From: Proteles cristata cristata
Lineage: Eukaryota > Chordata > Mammalia > Carnivora > Hyaenidae
Length of the DNA: 64,000 nucleotides
NCBI GenBank assembly: GCA_017311185.1
Contig: JAESUZ010003396.1
Span: 1-64,000, forward strand
Direction of reading: 5' to 3'
Positions 1 to 10,054 of this stretch are shown here, piece after piece; the first letter of the stretch is position 1; each line of letters begins with the position of its first letter. A program made the position numbers and the translations under genes. Under the pieces are notes generated by a model that saw only the letters and a program-made list of their open reading frames with translations, made no database searches and had not been told where the DNA came from.

Positions 1-317
1 CGCATCTGTACGTAAACACCGCTACCACAGGGAAACGGGAGGTTGGTTGAGAGACGGCCTCCCCGCTGTGTTCTCTCGCGGAGCGGATTCGCTATCACTC
101 CCCTTCTCCTTCCACCCACGTGTTGTTAAAGGGCATTAACTTCGGGGAAACAAGACGGAAACGGAAGGCTGCGTTTCACACAGGGTTGGCTCAGAGAGCT
201 GAGGATCCTCGACTCTCCTCACCGCTCTTCGCGCCTCTTTGGTACCAGTACTAACATAGGGAAACACGCTGTTGGGTGCCCGATGGGTTCGCCCCAGTGT
301 TCCTTCATAGTGGTGAG

Positions 318-502
318 TAGACGATAGTTACTTTTTCACTGAATCGAGTGTATATTTCTTCTTAATACCTCTATAGGTTTTTTTTCTAATGTTACTTTAT
401 TAGAAAAGATGGTAACTAATTTCTGCATTCTCTATAGTTTTGTTTCCGGGAGCTGAGGATAGTGAATTGTACGTCATTGTGACAACTTTAGACGATAGTT
501 AC
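318..502. repeat. AT-rich segment bounded by a 14-bp direct repeat
   Basis: TAGACGATAGTTAC occurs at 318-331 and again at 489-502, enclosing an AT-rich stretch unlike the GC-richer monomers around it. The same AT-rich stretch is present in the second unit (3199-3371), but there the array stops where the right-hand copy of the direct repeat would begin. It could be an insertion with target duplication, or a recombination joint between array-edge sequence and the array body. Confidence 0.6.
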
Positions 503-2033
503 CTCATGCTCCCCTGCATGTGTTTCCAGACCTGACTCGGTGAAAGGAGAGAGAGCGTCACTGAATGTTTCGTTGCGCACAGCGTTCTTTCACCGAAGGC
601 CGCACGGTTCCCCGAACCCTCGTACCTCCAAGCATGTGTTTGCCAAGGATTAGGAACTTTGCGAAACAAGGTTGGTAGCTGAACACTGCTTTCCTCACTG
701 TGTCTTTCACAGAGTTGAGTATCGAACCCTTACCGTTTACATCGGTCGAAGCGCGTGTTGTTTTCGACCATTACTCTCTTAGCGAAACAAGATGTGAACG
801 GAATGCTGCACACCCGTCGGTAACAGAAGGGTGCGTTCTGTCCCGTGGTCGTTCACTGAGCTGAGAACTCACACTTCCGTTAGACTTCTGCTATACGTGT
901 GTGTTTTCAAACGTTTTCAACTCAGTGATAACAAATCGGCAACGGACGGCGGCGTTCCGCATACTCTTCTTTCGCAGAGTGGGAGTACGTAACACTTATA
1001 CTTCCAAGCATGTGACGTCCAACAAAGCGAAACAATTTGGTGGTAGCCTGCTTCCTTCCGCATCGCGTTCTTTCACAGACTTGAGTCTAGAACATCGATG
1101 CTTCCACGCAGGTGGTTTGGAACATTACGAACTTCGGGAAACAAGATGGTACCGACACGGGTGCCGCAGTCCTCACGGTGTTCTTTCGCAGAGCTCAGGA
1201 CACTGCACGTCCCTCGTTGGTCTTCACGCCTGTTTCCTTAGAGCACTACCACAGAGGGAGGCAAGAGTTGAGCTGAATGACGGCATCCCCACTGTGTTCC
1301 GTCACTGAACACAGTTGCTATCACGTCCCTTGAAGTGCACACACACGCGCGTGTTTCGACAGCATGAACTTAGCCAAACAAGATGTTGACGCACTGCTGA
1401 AATTCCACACAGTGTCGTGTCGCTTCCGAGAGCCGAGGACCCTTGACTTCCCTCACGTTTTCTTAGCCTCTGTTTGGTAACCTTACTGACAGAGGGGAAA
1501 ACTTCTGTAAGCTGAAAGGCGGGTTCGCCCCAGTGTTCTTTCATAGAGTGCAGTTATGTGGCGCTCCCTCCTGCTTCCATCCGTGTGCTTCGGAACACGA
1601 CGAACTTAGGGAAACCTGAGGGTAGCGGAATCGACGCGTTCCGTAAAGTGCTCTTTCACCGAGTGGAGTAGAAACACCGCGGACCTTACCTTCCAACTTC
1701 TAAGCATGGGTCTTCGAACATTTCCTGTCACAGTCAAGCAACACGAGAACAGACTGCTTGCTGCATTCTGCACAAGCCGTTCCTTGATTCAGTTGCGTAT
1801 CTCACAACTCCCCTTGTTCTTCTGTACGTGTGTGTTCAAACGTTTCCAACTCATTCGAGCAAGATGGTAACTCAACCCCGCGTCCCGCACCGTGGTCGTT
1901 CCCCGAGTTCGGTACAAGGGAGTACGAGAATGCTGCGTTGCGCACGGTGGCCGTCCGCAGAGTACAGTCACTGACTACCATGCTTCCATGGGAGTGTTTT
2001 GGAACACTACTAACTGGGTCAGGGAAACAAGGG

Positions 2034-2068
2034 GTGTGTGTGTGTGTGTGTGTGTGTGTCTGTGTGTG
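2034..2068. repeat. (GT)n microsatellite inside the satellite unit
   Basis: An almost pure GT run with one or two interruptions lies inside one satellite monomer. It probably lengthens the monomer spacing here (motifs at 1857 and 2022 are about 165 bp apart). Confidence 0.85.
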
Positions 2069-3371
2069 ACAGAATTCCTCATTCTGCGTAGTGTTCTTTC
2101 CGAAAGGGGCGTGTATAACACGGATACGTCCGTGCACGTGTTTTGGAAACGTTACTAACTTCAGCAAACAAGGTGGCAACTGAACGTGGCCTTGTGCGCG
2201 GTGTACTTTCACCGAAATGATCCAACTGCCCGTACGCTGTGCTTCCGAACATGTGTTTTCAAGCAGTGCCGTCCTAGGGAAACAAGATGGTCACCGAATG
2301 ATGCCTTCCGCACCGGGTTCTTCCACTGAGTTGAGTACACCACGCTCCCGTTATACGTTTGTACACGTGCTCTAAACATTCTTACCTTTCTGAAGCAAGA
2401 TGGTCATGAATGACGCATTCTGCGCACTCTTCTTTCACTGGGTGGCGTGTAGAACGCTCCCCTTTTCCTTCTAAGAAGGTATCATCAAGCAGGGCTGTCT
2501 CAATGAAACGGGATGGTTACTGAAACTGACTTAACGGCCTTCCGCACTGTGCCTTTCACAGAGTGGCACACGTAACCCTTCGCTTTACATCTAAACAGGA
2601 GCTTTCAGACGTCACTCTCTTAAGTGACGCAAGATGTGCCCCGAATGCCGCATTTTCCACACAGTGTTCTTTGACTCCATTGCGTATAGAACACGTCCCC
2701 TCGTGCTTCTGCCACATGTGTTTTCTTGCCCAAAGTTGAGTCCCAGAGCACAGACACTTCGGCGCATGTGTTTTGGGAACGTTACTAACTTTAGGGAGAC
2801 AAGAGGGTAACAGAATGCTGCATTCGGCGCGGCGTGTGCGTTCGCAGAGCTGAGGATACCGCCCTTCCCTCGTGGATCTCCGCATCTGTACGTAAACACC
2901 GCTACCACAGGGAAACGGGATGTTGGTTGAGAGACGGCCTCCCCGCTGTGTTCTCTCGCGGAGCGGATTCGCTATCACTCCCCTTCTCCTTCCACCCACG
3001 TGTTGTTAAAGGGCATTAACTTCGGGGAAACAAGACGGAAACGGAAGGCTGCGTTTCACACAGGGTTGGCTCAGAGAGCTGAGGATCCTCGACTCTCCTC
3101 ACCGCTCTTCGCGCCTCTTTGGTACCAGTACTAACATAGGGAAACACGCTGTTGGGTGCCCGATGGGTTCGCCCCAGTGTTCTTTCATAGAGGTGAGTAG
3201 ACGATAGTTACTTTTTCACTGAATCGAGTGTATATTTCTTCTTTAATACCTCTATAGGTTTTTTTTCTAATGTTACTTTATTAGAAAAGATGGTAACTAA
3301 TTTCTGCATTCTCTATAGTTTTGTTTCCGGGAGCTGAGGATAGTGAATTGTACGTCATTGTGACAACTTTA

Positions 3372-4040
3372 GGTAATGATTACAACACTCAATTCTGGTT
3401 TTTCCAGCTTGAATTGACTCTTCAAGTTCAGTATGTATCCCTATGTCAGGATATTCTTGTTCCTCAGTTCATCCCACTGAGTTGAGGCCTGCTCGTTGCT
3501 TGTTTGTCACTGAACTCAGTTTCTTCAAGGAAAAAGGATAGATTAATATTAAGGACTAAACAAATTATTCAACAACAGACAATGTAGAGGGACTTTCGGA
3601 GCTCCAGCGAAGAAGTCATGGGACAATATTCCTACTGGGATTTTGAGTAGTGATATGGTAACCGTGTGCGAGGACCGTTCCTCCTCCATCACTGAGTGAA
3701 CGAAGAGTAGGTTCTGAACAGAAGTGTCTGTTCTCCCTGACATCTCTTGGAATCAAACACTTGCCTTAATGCTTCCTCTGGGTTTGAGTTTCTACGACAT
3801 TGATTCAAGTTAAGATATTAACAAGGCAGTTACCTTTCACAGATTCAAAATTTGCAAATTTAATTAATGATTTGACTAAAATAGTGTTCTGTCTGTTGCA
3901 AATAGTGGTCACCTTGTGAAAAGAAGTTTGAAAAACTCTGTTCAGGAATCTTTCACCCCCCTGTGTACCCCTTACCTGGTTGAGCAGCCCTGAAGTAGAA
4001 CTCAATATTTATTTTGGATGTTTCTCCTTGTTCTCAATTT
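3372..4040. other. Sequence outside the satellite edge, no gene seen
   Basis: Directly after the array edge the DNA is moderately AT-rich. Faint echoes of the satellite (for example 'CCACTGAGTTGAGG' near 3475) suggest decayed monomers up to about 3490. Nothing else was recognised. Confidence 0.4.
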
Positions 4041-4248
4041 AAAAAAAAATTTATTTAATGTTTATTTTTGAGACAAAGAGAGACAGAATGCAAGCTGGGG
4101 AGGGGCAGAGGGAAGGAGAAACAGAATCCCAAGCAGCCTCCAGGCCCTGAGTTGTCAGCACAGAACTTGATTCAGGGGTCAAACTGCCATGAGATCATGA
4201 CTTGAACTGAAAACAGTCGCTTAACCTACTGAGCAACCCAGGCACCCA
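4041..4248 (-). mobile_element. CAN SINE (tRNA-Lys type), minus
   Basis: Reads as the reverse complement of a felid CAN SINE: T-rich tail at the left, GA-rich tract, 'GAGATCATGACTTGAA' and a right end 'GAGCAACCCAGGCACCC' that is the reversed tRNA-like head. It is moderately diverged. Confidence 0.9.
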
Positions 4249-4779
4249 TATCCTCACCATTTATTTTTATGCCAAGACGTTTTATAGCACCTCCTGGTAT
4301 GAGATTCACTTACATCCAGCTGCAAGGGAGGGTTCTGATTTGTGAGCACTCCCTTGCTTCAGTGGCGGGTACAGGAATGCAGTCCTTGCATAAGTGAGAA
4401 CAGTCTTCTGCCTATTCTCCACTGCCATCAGGAGGTGGCCATGTGATGGGTTCTGAGATGTCATCAGAGTCCTAGTTGGGTTTTCAGGAAGGTTTTTATT
4501 TTGGTTTGGTTATTTAGGCTTGGGATTTTCTTCAGTTATGAAGGGGCAGATTCAGCAGGGACCTACCTGTTTGTCCTCTCCTTCCTGACAGAGGCTAGAA
4601 TGTGATGCCAATGACAAAGAGGCCATCTTGCTACTTGGAAATCAAAACCTACTCGCTGACCATGGTGGAGCAAAGAGCTAGAAGAAACCTGGCTCTAAGC
4701 AGGCAACTCCTTGAGCAGTTTTACCAACTTGGGTCCACTTACCTCTGGAAACAAAATATTAACCTTATCTGAATCAAGA

Positions 4780-5740
4780 AGGTGGAAATTAGCATAAGCA
4801 AAATTAGACAAGTACTGGTCAATAGAATGAAACACAGAGCCCAGAAACAGATCCATTTTGGCCATAAAATTAAAAGTTGTTCTACTGAAGTTCATAAAAA
4901 TGTAAAGCTTCCACTCACCAAAGACATTACGAATAGGAGAAGGCAAACCACAAACTGAAAGGAACTATTCACAATGCATTTATCTGACAAAGAGCTTGTA
5001 TCCACAATAAATCTACTGCTGTAATTTTCCCACATTAAACAGAAAAAACAAAGGAAAATGAAACCCAGTGTTTTTAAAGCATGAGCTAAAGACTTCAAAG
5101 TCATGACAGAGAGAAAGTTGCAGAAATGCTCAAAAAGCGCCTGAAAAGACACTAGTTATCAATGAGATGTAGTCGCAACCCATGATATTTCACATCTACC
5201 TGAAAGGCTAAGATGTTTAAAACTGGCAACAATTTTTTCAGCTGTGCTGACAGCTCAGAGCGTGGATCTTGATTTGGATTCTGTGTCTCCCTCTCTCTCT
5301 GCCCTTCCCTTGCTCGTGCTCCATCTCTTTGTCTCAAAAATAAAATAAAAACATTAAAAATGAAAAAGAAACCCTGAATATGTATCAACCAATGAGTGTG
5401 TACCAAAATGTGGTATATTTACTCAATAGAATACTTGTTAACAGTAAAAAAGAGAGAACTACTGAAATTTTCAACAACATGGATGAATACTATGAATATT
5501 ATGTTGAATGAAGGAAGTCCGATACAAAAGAATACGTTATGTATTGTTCTATTTATACGAAGTTCTAGAAACAGGCACAACTAAGAGAAGTCACACCAGC
5601 GGTTGCCTAAGGGAAGGCATCAGAATTCAAAAGAAAGGGACTTGGGCTCACTATAGTACCTTTGCAGAAACTCACTGAACTGTAAATTCAAAATATATGG
5701 ATTTACATCATGTAAATATCTTTTTTAAAAAAACTTATTT
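4780..5740 (+). mobile_element. Old L1 3'-end fragment, interrupted by a SINE piece
   Basis: Stretches resembling the end of L1 ORF2 and the 3' UTR of old mammalian L1s are visible, including 'ACATGGATGAATACTATGAA' and a late 'GAACTGTAAATTCAAAA' tail region. Frames are destroyed. A partial SINE splits it near 5241-5365. Confidence 0.55.
5241..5365 (+). mobile_element. CAN SINE, 5'-truncated
   Basis: Only the distal half is present: 'GCTGACAGCTCAGAGC', the TC-rich tract and an A-rich tail. The tRNA-like head is missing. Confidence 0.75.
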
Positions 5741-6077
5741 GGTTAAGCCCCTGCAGTCTGGTTTCTTTTAATGTGACATCCTAATTCAGGACGAAAAACG
5801 AGAGCAAAATTATAAAGATAATACAGGACAATGAAGAATCAGCAGCAGGCAGTGTGGTACACAACATCATCTCCATCCACAAGCCCTTAAATCTTCAAAA
5901 ACATGTAAAATTAATTGCATTAATCATATGGCTTAATGGATTTTCTTGTGTAAGTGGGTAAGTTTTGTGCACAAGTCAGGTTGCATGGAAATAGAACACA
6001 TGTAGTTATTCCTGAGGGGAAGCTCAGGCCAGAGGGAATGTAGGTAACCTGGGACCAGGTTTAGAAACTCACAGCTG
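5741..6077. other. No gene seen
   Basis: Unremarkable AT-rich DNA between the L1 fragment and the next SINE. No exon, RNA gene or repeat was recognised. Confidence 0.4.
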
Positions 6078-6298
6078 CAAGGCACCTGGGCGGCTCAGTC
6101 AGTTAAGAGTCTGTCTTTGACTCTGATCACCATTTTGAGGTTTGCAAGTTCAAGTCCTGCATCAGCCCGATGTTGGGCTGACAGCTCAGAGCTTGGAGTC
6201 TGCTTTGGTTTCCGTGTTTCTCTTTCTCTCTGTCCCTCCCCTGCTTGCACCCTGTCTCTCTCTCTCCACCTCTCAAAAATAGTAACCATTAAAAAGTA
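6078..6298 (+). mobile_element. CAN SINE, plus
   Basis: The head 'GGCACCTGGGCGGCTCAG' is followed by the degenerate A/B-box region, the TC tract and an A-rich tail. It is a diverged copy. Confidence 0.9.
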
Positions 6299-7140
6299 AG
6301 TAACTCACCAATGGAAAACTGGGTGTGTGAACTCAATGCACCCAAATCTTTGAGGTTCCAAGAGACCCAAACTAAAATAGGAGTCAGGTTTGCCAAGGGA
6401 GGAGAGTGGAAGTATACTTGGTGCTCTGACTTCTGAGGTCCAGCTGGTGTTTCTGTCCCCATCCTGCACCCTGGTATCCAACTATCCATATATGTGGTGA
6501 TTTGGTTTCAGCTCAAAGCAGTTTTCAAGGCAATGCAGGACATTCCTGTGGAAGATCTCTTCCTTTGCCCATGGTTGGCTCCAGGACAAGTGTTCTCGCC
6601 AAATCCCCGCTGGAGCTCCAGAAAGAAAACCTGCAGTTGTCCATCTGCAACACACTAACTGGGGTAGATTTATGTGGGTGGGGCCTTCACATCATTAGCA
6701 ATGGGACCTTGTTTTCTGGTCCCTACACATTCCCAACGTCCATTCATGCAGTTCTGATGGAAAAACACTCACAAGAAACTTGTATTACTCATCTTTACTG
6801 CTGCTCCCGGGGCACACACCAGGTAAAACGCTTATTGCAAGGATTAGATTCCCCCCGAGAGTGGCTTTTTTTTCTTCAAAACCGACCAATTCTGAAGACC
6901 ACATTAGTTCAGAGTGACAAGTGATACTGTTTCACTGAACCAGAATCCTCAAACCAAGAAAGTGGCCCTCCCTGTCACCGGCAGCTTTGCTGGCATTCCT
7001 GCTTTGAGCTGCTGCTATGTCTTTGTCCAGACAGGGCACAAAGATGTCAGTGGTCTTCACTGGACACCAGTGCTTTGTTTTGTATGAATCCATCTTTCAT
7101 CTTTTCTTTCAGTCTGCAATCACTTTTAAAATGCCACTTG
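6299..7140. other. No gene seen
   Basis: Contains an open frame of 140 codons (6502-6924), but no recognisable domain, no flanking splice signals that convinced me and no repeat match. It is left unannotated. Confidence 0.4.
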
Positions 7141-7320
7141 AGGGACATTTGGGTGGCTCAGTCGGTTAAGCGTCTGACTCTTGATTTCGGTCCAGGTCAT
7201 GATCTCATGGTTTGTGAGTTGCAGCCCCGTATCAGGTAGGTTCCACACAGTGACTGCATGAAGCCTGCTTGGGATTCTCTCTCTCTCTCTCTCTCTCTCT
7301 CTTTCGCTCTCTCTCTCTCT

Positions 7321-7354
<34 letters not shown>

Positions 7355-7432
7355 TGCCCCTTATCTGCTTGTGAGGGTGCTCTCTCTCTTTCTCTCAAAA
7401 TAAATAAATAAATACACTTTAAAAAATAAAAT
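7141..7432 (+). mobile_element. CAN SINE with expanded (CT)n-(GT)n tract
   Basis: A standard head ('TTGGGTGGCTCAGTCGG') and body lead into a lengthened pyrimidine tract: (CT)n at about 7278-7322 followed by (GT)n at about 7324-7354, then the A-rich tail. The microsatellite grew inside the SINE. Confidence 0.9.
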
Positions 7433-7433
7433 A

Positions 7434-7631
7434 GAGTCGCCTATGTGGCTCAGTCGGTTAAGCGTCCAACTTAGGCTCAGGTCATGATCTCGCTATTCTC
7501 GAGTTCAAGCCCCCCATCAGGCTCTGTGCTGAGCTTGGAGCTTGCTTCAGATTCTGTGTCTCCCTCTCTCTGCCCTTTCCCCACTCACACCCTTTCTCAA
7601 AAACAAATAAACCTTAAACAAAAAATTTTAA
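7434..7631 (+). mobile_element. CAN SINE, plus, abutting the previous copy
   Basis: The head 'GCCTATGTGGCTCAG' begins directly after the A-rich tail of the preceding SINE, consistent with insertion into that tail. The body and TC tract are complete. Confidence 0.9.
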
Positions 7632-9660
7632 TAATAAAATAAAATGCCACTTGGCATCAAAATGATCATAAACACATTTGTGCATCTGGGTCCTGAGGTG
7701 GCAAGGTAGTACTCCTACATAAGGGGATTGATCACACAGCCTATAATATGCTTATTCCAACCTGCTTAGATTATCATAAACTGTAAAAAGCACAATTTTA
7801 AAATTCTTGCAGAGAACTCTCACAACTCTGGGTTGCAACCTGGTGTATTCTCACACCCCCAGCCCTTGTCCGGGGACTGCAGACCCATCAGAGAAATCCC
7901 TCACTCTTTCTGATGTTTCCCTCAATGCTTTCTTGTTTTGCCTCAGATCTGGCTCCATTAGACGCAACAACACATGTTAGGAACCCAAGCGGTTTTCACT
8001 CAGGCCCGTCCTAGGATCTATAAAAGCAATATTTCCGTCCCTCTGGTTTTCTAACATTACCTGGCCAAGTATTGCCTCCAGACTTGATGTAACTGTCACA
8101 TAAGGAAATTGTGGGAGATGCTTCCTGCCTCTTGGGATGTATTCACAGGCTTTCTTACTTTTCAGCTTCTGATGTGCACTAAAGAAGGTAGGCCTCAACA
8201 GCACAACAGAAGGGGGTGACACGGAGGCCTCTCTGTAAAACTCGGGGTCGGTCTTCCTCTCCCCCAGCAGATGGGCAGACTGTCCCTTGTCGGGCCCAGC
8301 TGAAGCTTCCTCCTGCGTGGGTCACTGGCTGTCAGCTGGAGGAGAAGTTTCAGGAAGTGGATGCTGTTCTTCAGGCCCGGAAAGCCTACATGCTAAAAAT
8401 ATTGATGGCAGAGGCTGTCATCAGGGAACACTTGGTGGGGAAGACGATGTGCTGTGAGATGGAACAGCCTTGTCCTTTAGGGAGATATTTCTCAACCAGC
8501 CCAATCTGTGAACCAGCCTTGATGGCCAGCCCTCCTCGGAGCTCCACGCACAGGGAGCTCTCCTCACAGGGAGATAGACATCCTCATTTCTTGACTCTTA
8601 CCTATCTGGGCTCACATCTGTGTTTCCTCTTTGACTAAAGGAGATAATGGCTCCCCCGTGTTCCTGTGCTCAAAACCCAGGAGTCACTTTTATGACCTCT
8701 TTGTATTCATCCCCCCATGGAGATGTACTGCTTTCCAGTCCCCCAGTGATACCTCCATCCTGCCCTCATTGCCTCTCATTGTGGTGGCCTCTTAAATTTT
8801 CTTCTTGCTTTTGTCAACTTAGATTACACACATCCTCACAATCCTCATTCTTTACGTCTTCATAAAAGCATCACTCCCATTGCATCCAAGTACAGCTCCT
8901 TGAAAATGAAGTCTCTTCCCAAACTCTTCCTCCAAGCCTTCATTTCTGTACATGTGTCTGGTGCTGCATATCAGATGACTCCCAAAATCAGAGCCTTTTA
9001 AAGCATCGAGAAAACACTGTCTCTGTTACTGTGGGTCAGAAATGCAGGAGTGTCTTAGCTGAGCAGTTCTGGCTCAAGGTCTCTCTTAAGTTCCAGTCAG
9101 AATGTCAGCTGGGACGGCAGTCACCCAGGGCTCTGACCCAGTACTAGGAGACTGGGCTCCAAACCAGCTGGTTCACATGGACAGCAGGTGGAGGTTGGTG
9201 TTGGCTCGTGGTGGGAGGCTTCAGTTCCTTCCCCACACGGGTCTATCTCTCGGCCCACTGCATGTCATCATCACAAGGCAGCTTGCTTCCCCCAGAGCAG
9301 GAAATTCAGAAAACGGCAAGGGACGTGACAACACCTTCTGTGACACAGCCCTACAAGTCACACACCAACATTCCCACCATGTTCTGCTGGGCACACAGAC
9401 CACCCCCTATACAATGCTGGCAAGACTACAAAAGAGCACGAGTACCAGAAGATGAGGGTCACTGGGTGCCATCTTGGAGACAGTGTTCCACCTTGACCCT
9501 CACCTTCTCTTCCTATGCACACTGACCTATAGTCACACAAATGGTTCTCCTCCCATTTCCACCTGACAAAATCCTACCTGTCCTGCCAGAACTCACAGTG
9601 CCAAGAAGCCCTCTCAGATCCCATGGGTTTTATTACATGGGATAATAATGACCCACTTAG
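7632..9660. other. Two kilobases without a recognised gene
   Basis: Moderate GC. The part from about 8960 to 9480 has the feel of an old interspersed repeat ('CTGTGGGTCAGAAATGCAGG', then a degenerate body) that I cannot assign to a family. No supported exon is seen on either strand. Confidence 0.35.
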
Positions 9661-9663
9661 CAT

Positions 9664-9741
9664 TTCTCTTTCCTTTCCCTTCCCTTCCCTTCCCTTTCTT
9701 TCTTTCTTTCTTTTCTTTCTCTTTCTTTCTTCTTTCTTTCT

Positions 9742-9782
<41 letters not shown>

Positions 9783-9835
9783 TTTCTTTCTTCTTTCTTT
9801 CTTTCTTTCCTCCTTTCTTTCTTTCTTTCTTTCTC

Positions 9836-9871
<36 letters not shown>

Positions 9872-9888
9872 TTTCTTTCTTTCTTTGT
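9664..9888. repeat. (CTTT)n / (CCTTT)n pyrimidine microsatellite
   Basis: About 225 bp of almost pure C/T built from CTTT, CTT and CCTTT units. It abuts the tail end of a minus-strand SINE, so it most likely arose by expansion of that SINE's A-rich tail. The long open frames through it on both strands are artefacts. Confidence 0.95.
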
Positions 9889-10054
9889 GAGAGAGCGGGA
9901 GAGGATGAGTTGGGGAGGGGCACAGGGAGAGGGAAAGGAAGAAACCCTTAAGCAGACTCCACACCTACCGCAGACCCCAACCCCACGAACCTGGGATCAT
10001 GACCTGAACCAAGAGTCAGACACTTAACTGGCTGACCCACCCAGGCACTCATCC
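9889..10054 (-). mobile_element. CAN SINE, minus, next to the microsatellite
   Basis: The GA-rich tract, 'GGGATCATGACCTGAACC' and the reversed head 'GACCCACCCAGGCACTC' identify a diverged minus-strand SINE. Confidence 0.85.

Larger units (their letters stand above)
1..3371. repeat. Satellite array edge, ~2.88-kb higher-order repeat
   Basis: Positions 1-490 recur at 2881-3371 with only a few differences (for example 41/2921, 303/3183, 311/3191 and one extra T near 3242), giving a tandem period of about 2,880 bp. Within the unit a degenerate motif of the type GGGAAACAAGATGG recurs near 30, 145, 259, 402, 542, 661, 782, 925, 1027, 1136, 1256, 1373, 1494, 1609, 1857, 2022, 2164, 2277, 2392, 2503, 2624, 2794 and 2910, mostly 110-145 bp apart. 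Between motifs the phrases 'GTTCTTTCACAGAG' and 'CATGTGTTTTGGAAC' also recur. So roughly two dozen diverged monomers form one higher-order unit. The window opens inside the array, which ends abruptly at about 3371. I do not recognise the satellite by name. Open frames here are not genes. Confidence 0.85.

Noticed and set aside
901..3019. Several open frames of 60-147 codons within the first 3 kb
   Set aside because: They lie in tandem satellite monomers on both strands, with no domain and no splice context; GC-richer repeats give chance frames.
1..3371. Functional CENP-B boxes in the satellite
   Set aside because: No copy I checked matched the strict TTCG....A..CGGG pattern, so only a weak resemblance is reported.
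6502..6924. 140-codon open frame
   Set aside because: No domain, no conserved-looking pattern, no splice or promoter context; length is within chance for a 64-kb window.
8216..8638. 140-codon open frame with a helix-like stretch
   Set aside because: No recognisable family and no flanking signals; not supported as an exon.
9614..10027. Long open frames rich in Phe/Ser/Leu or Lys/Arg/Glu
   Set aside because: They read through a (CTTT)n microsatellite; the composition explains them.
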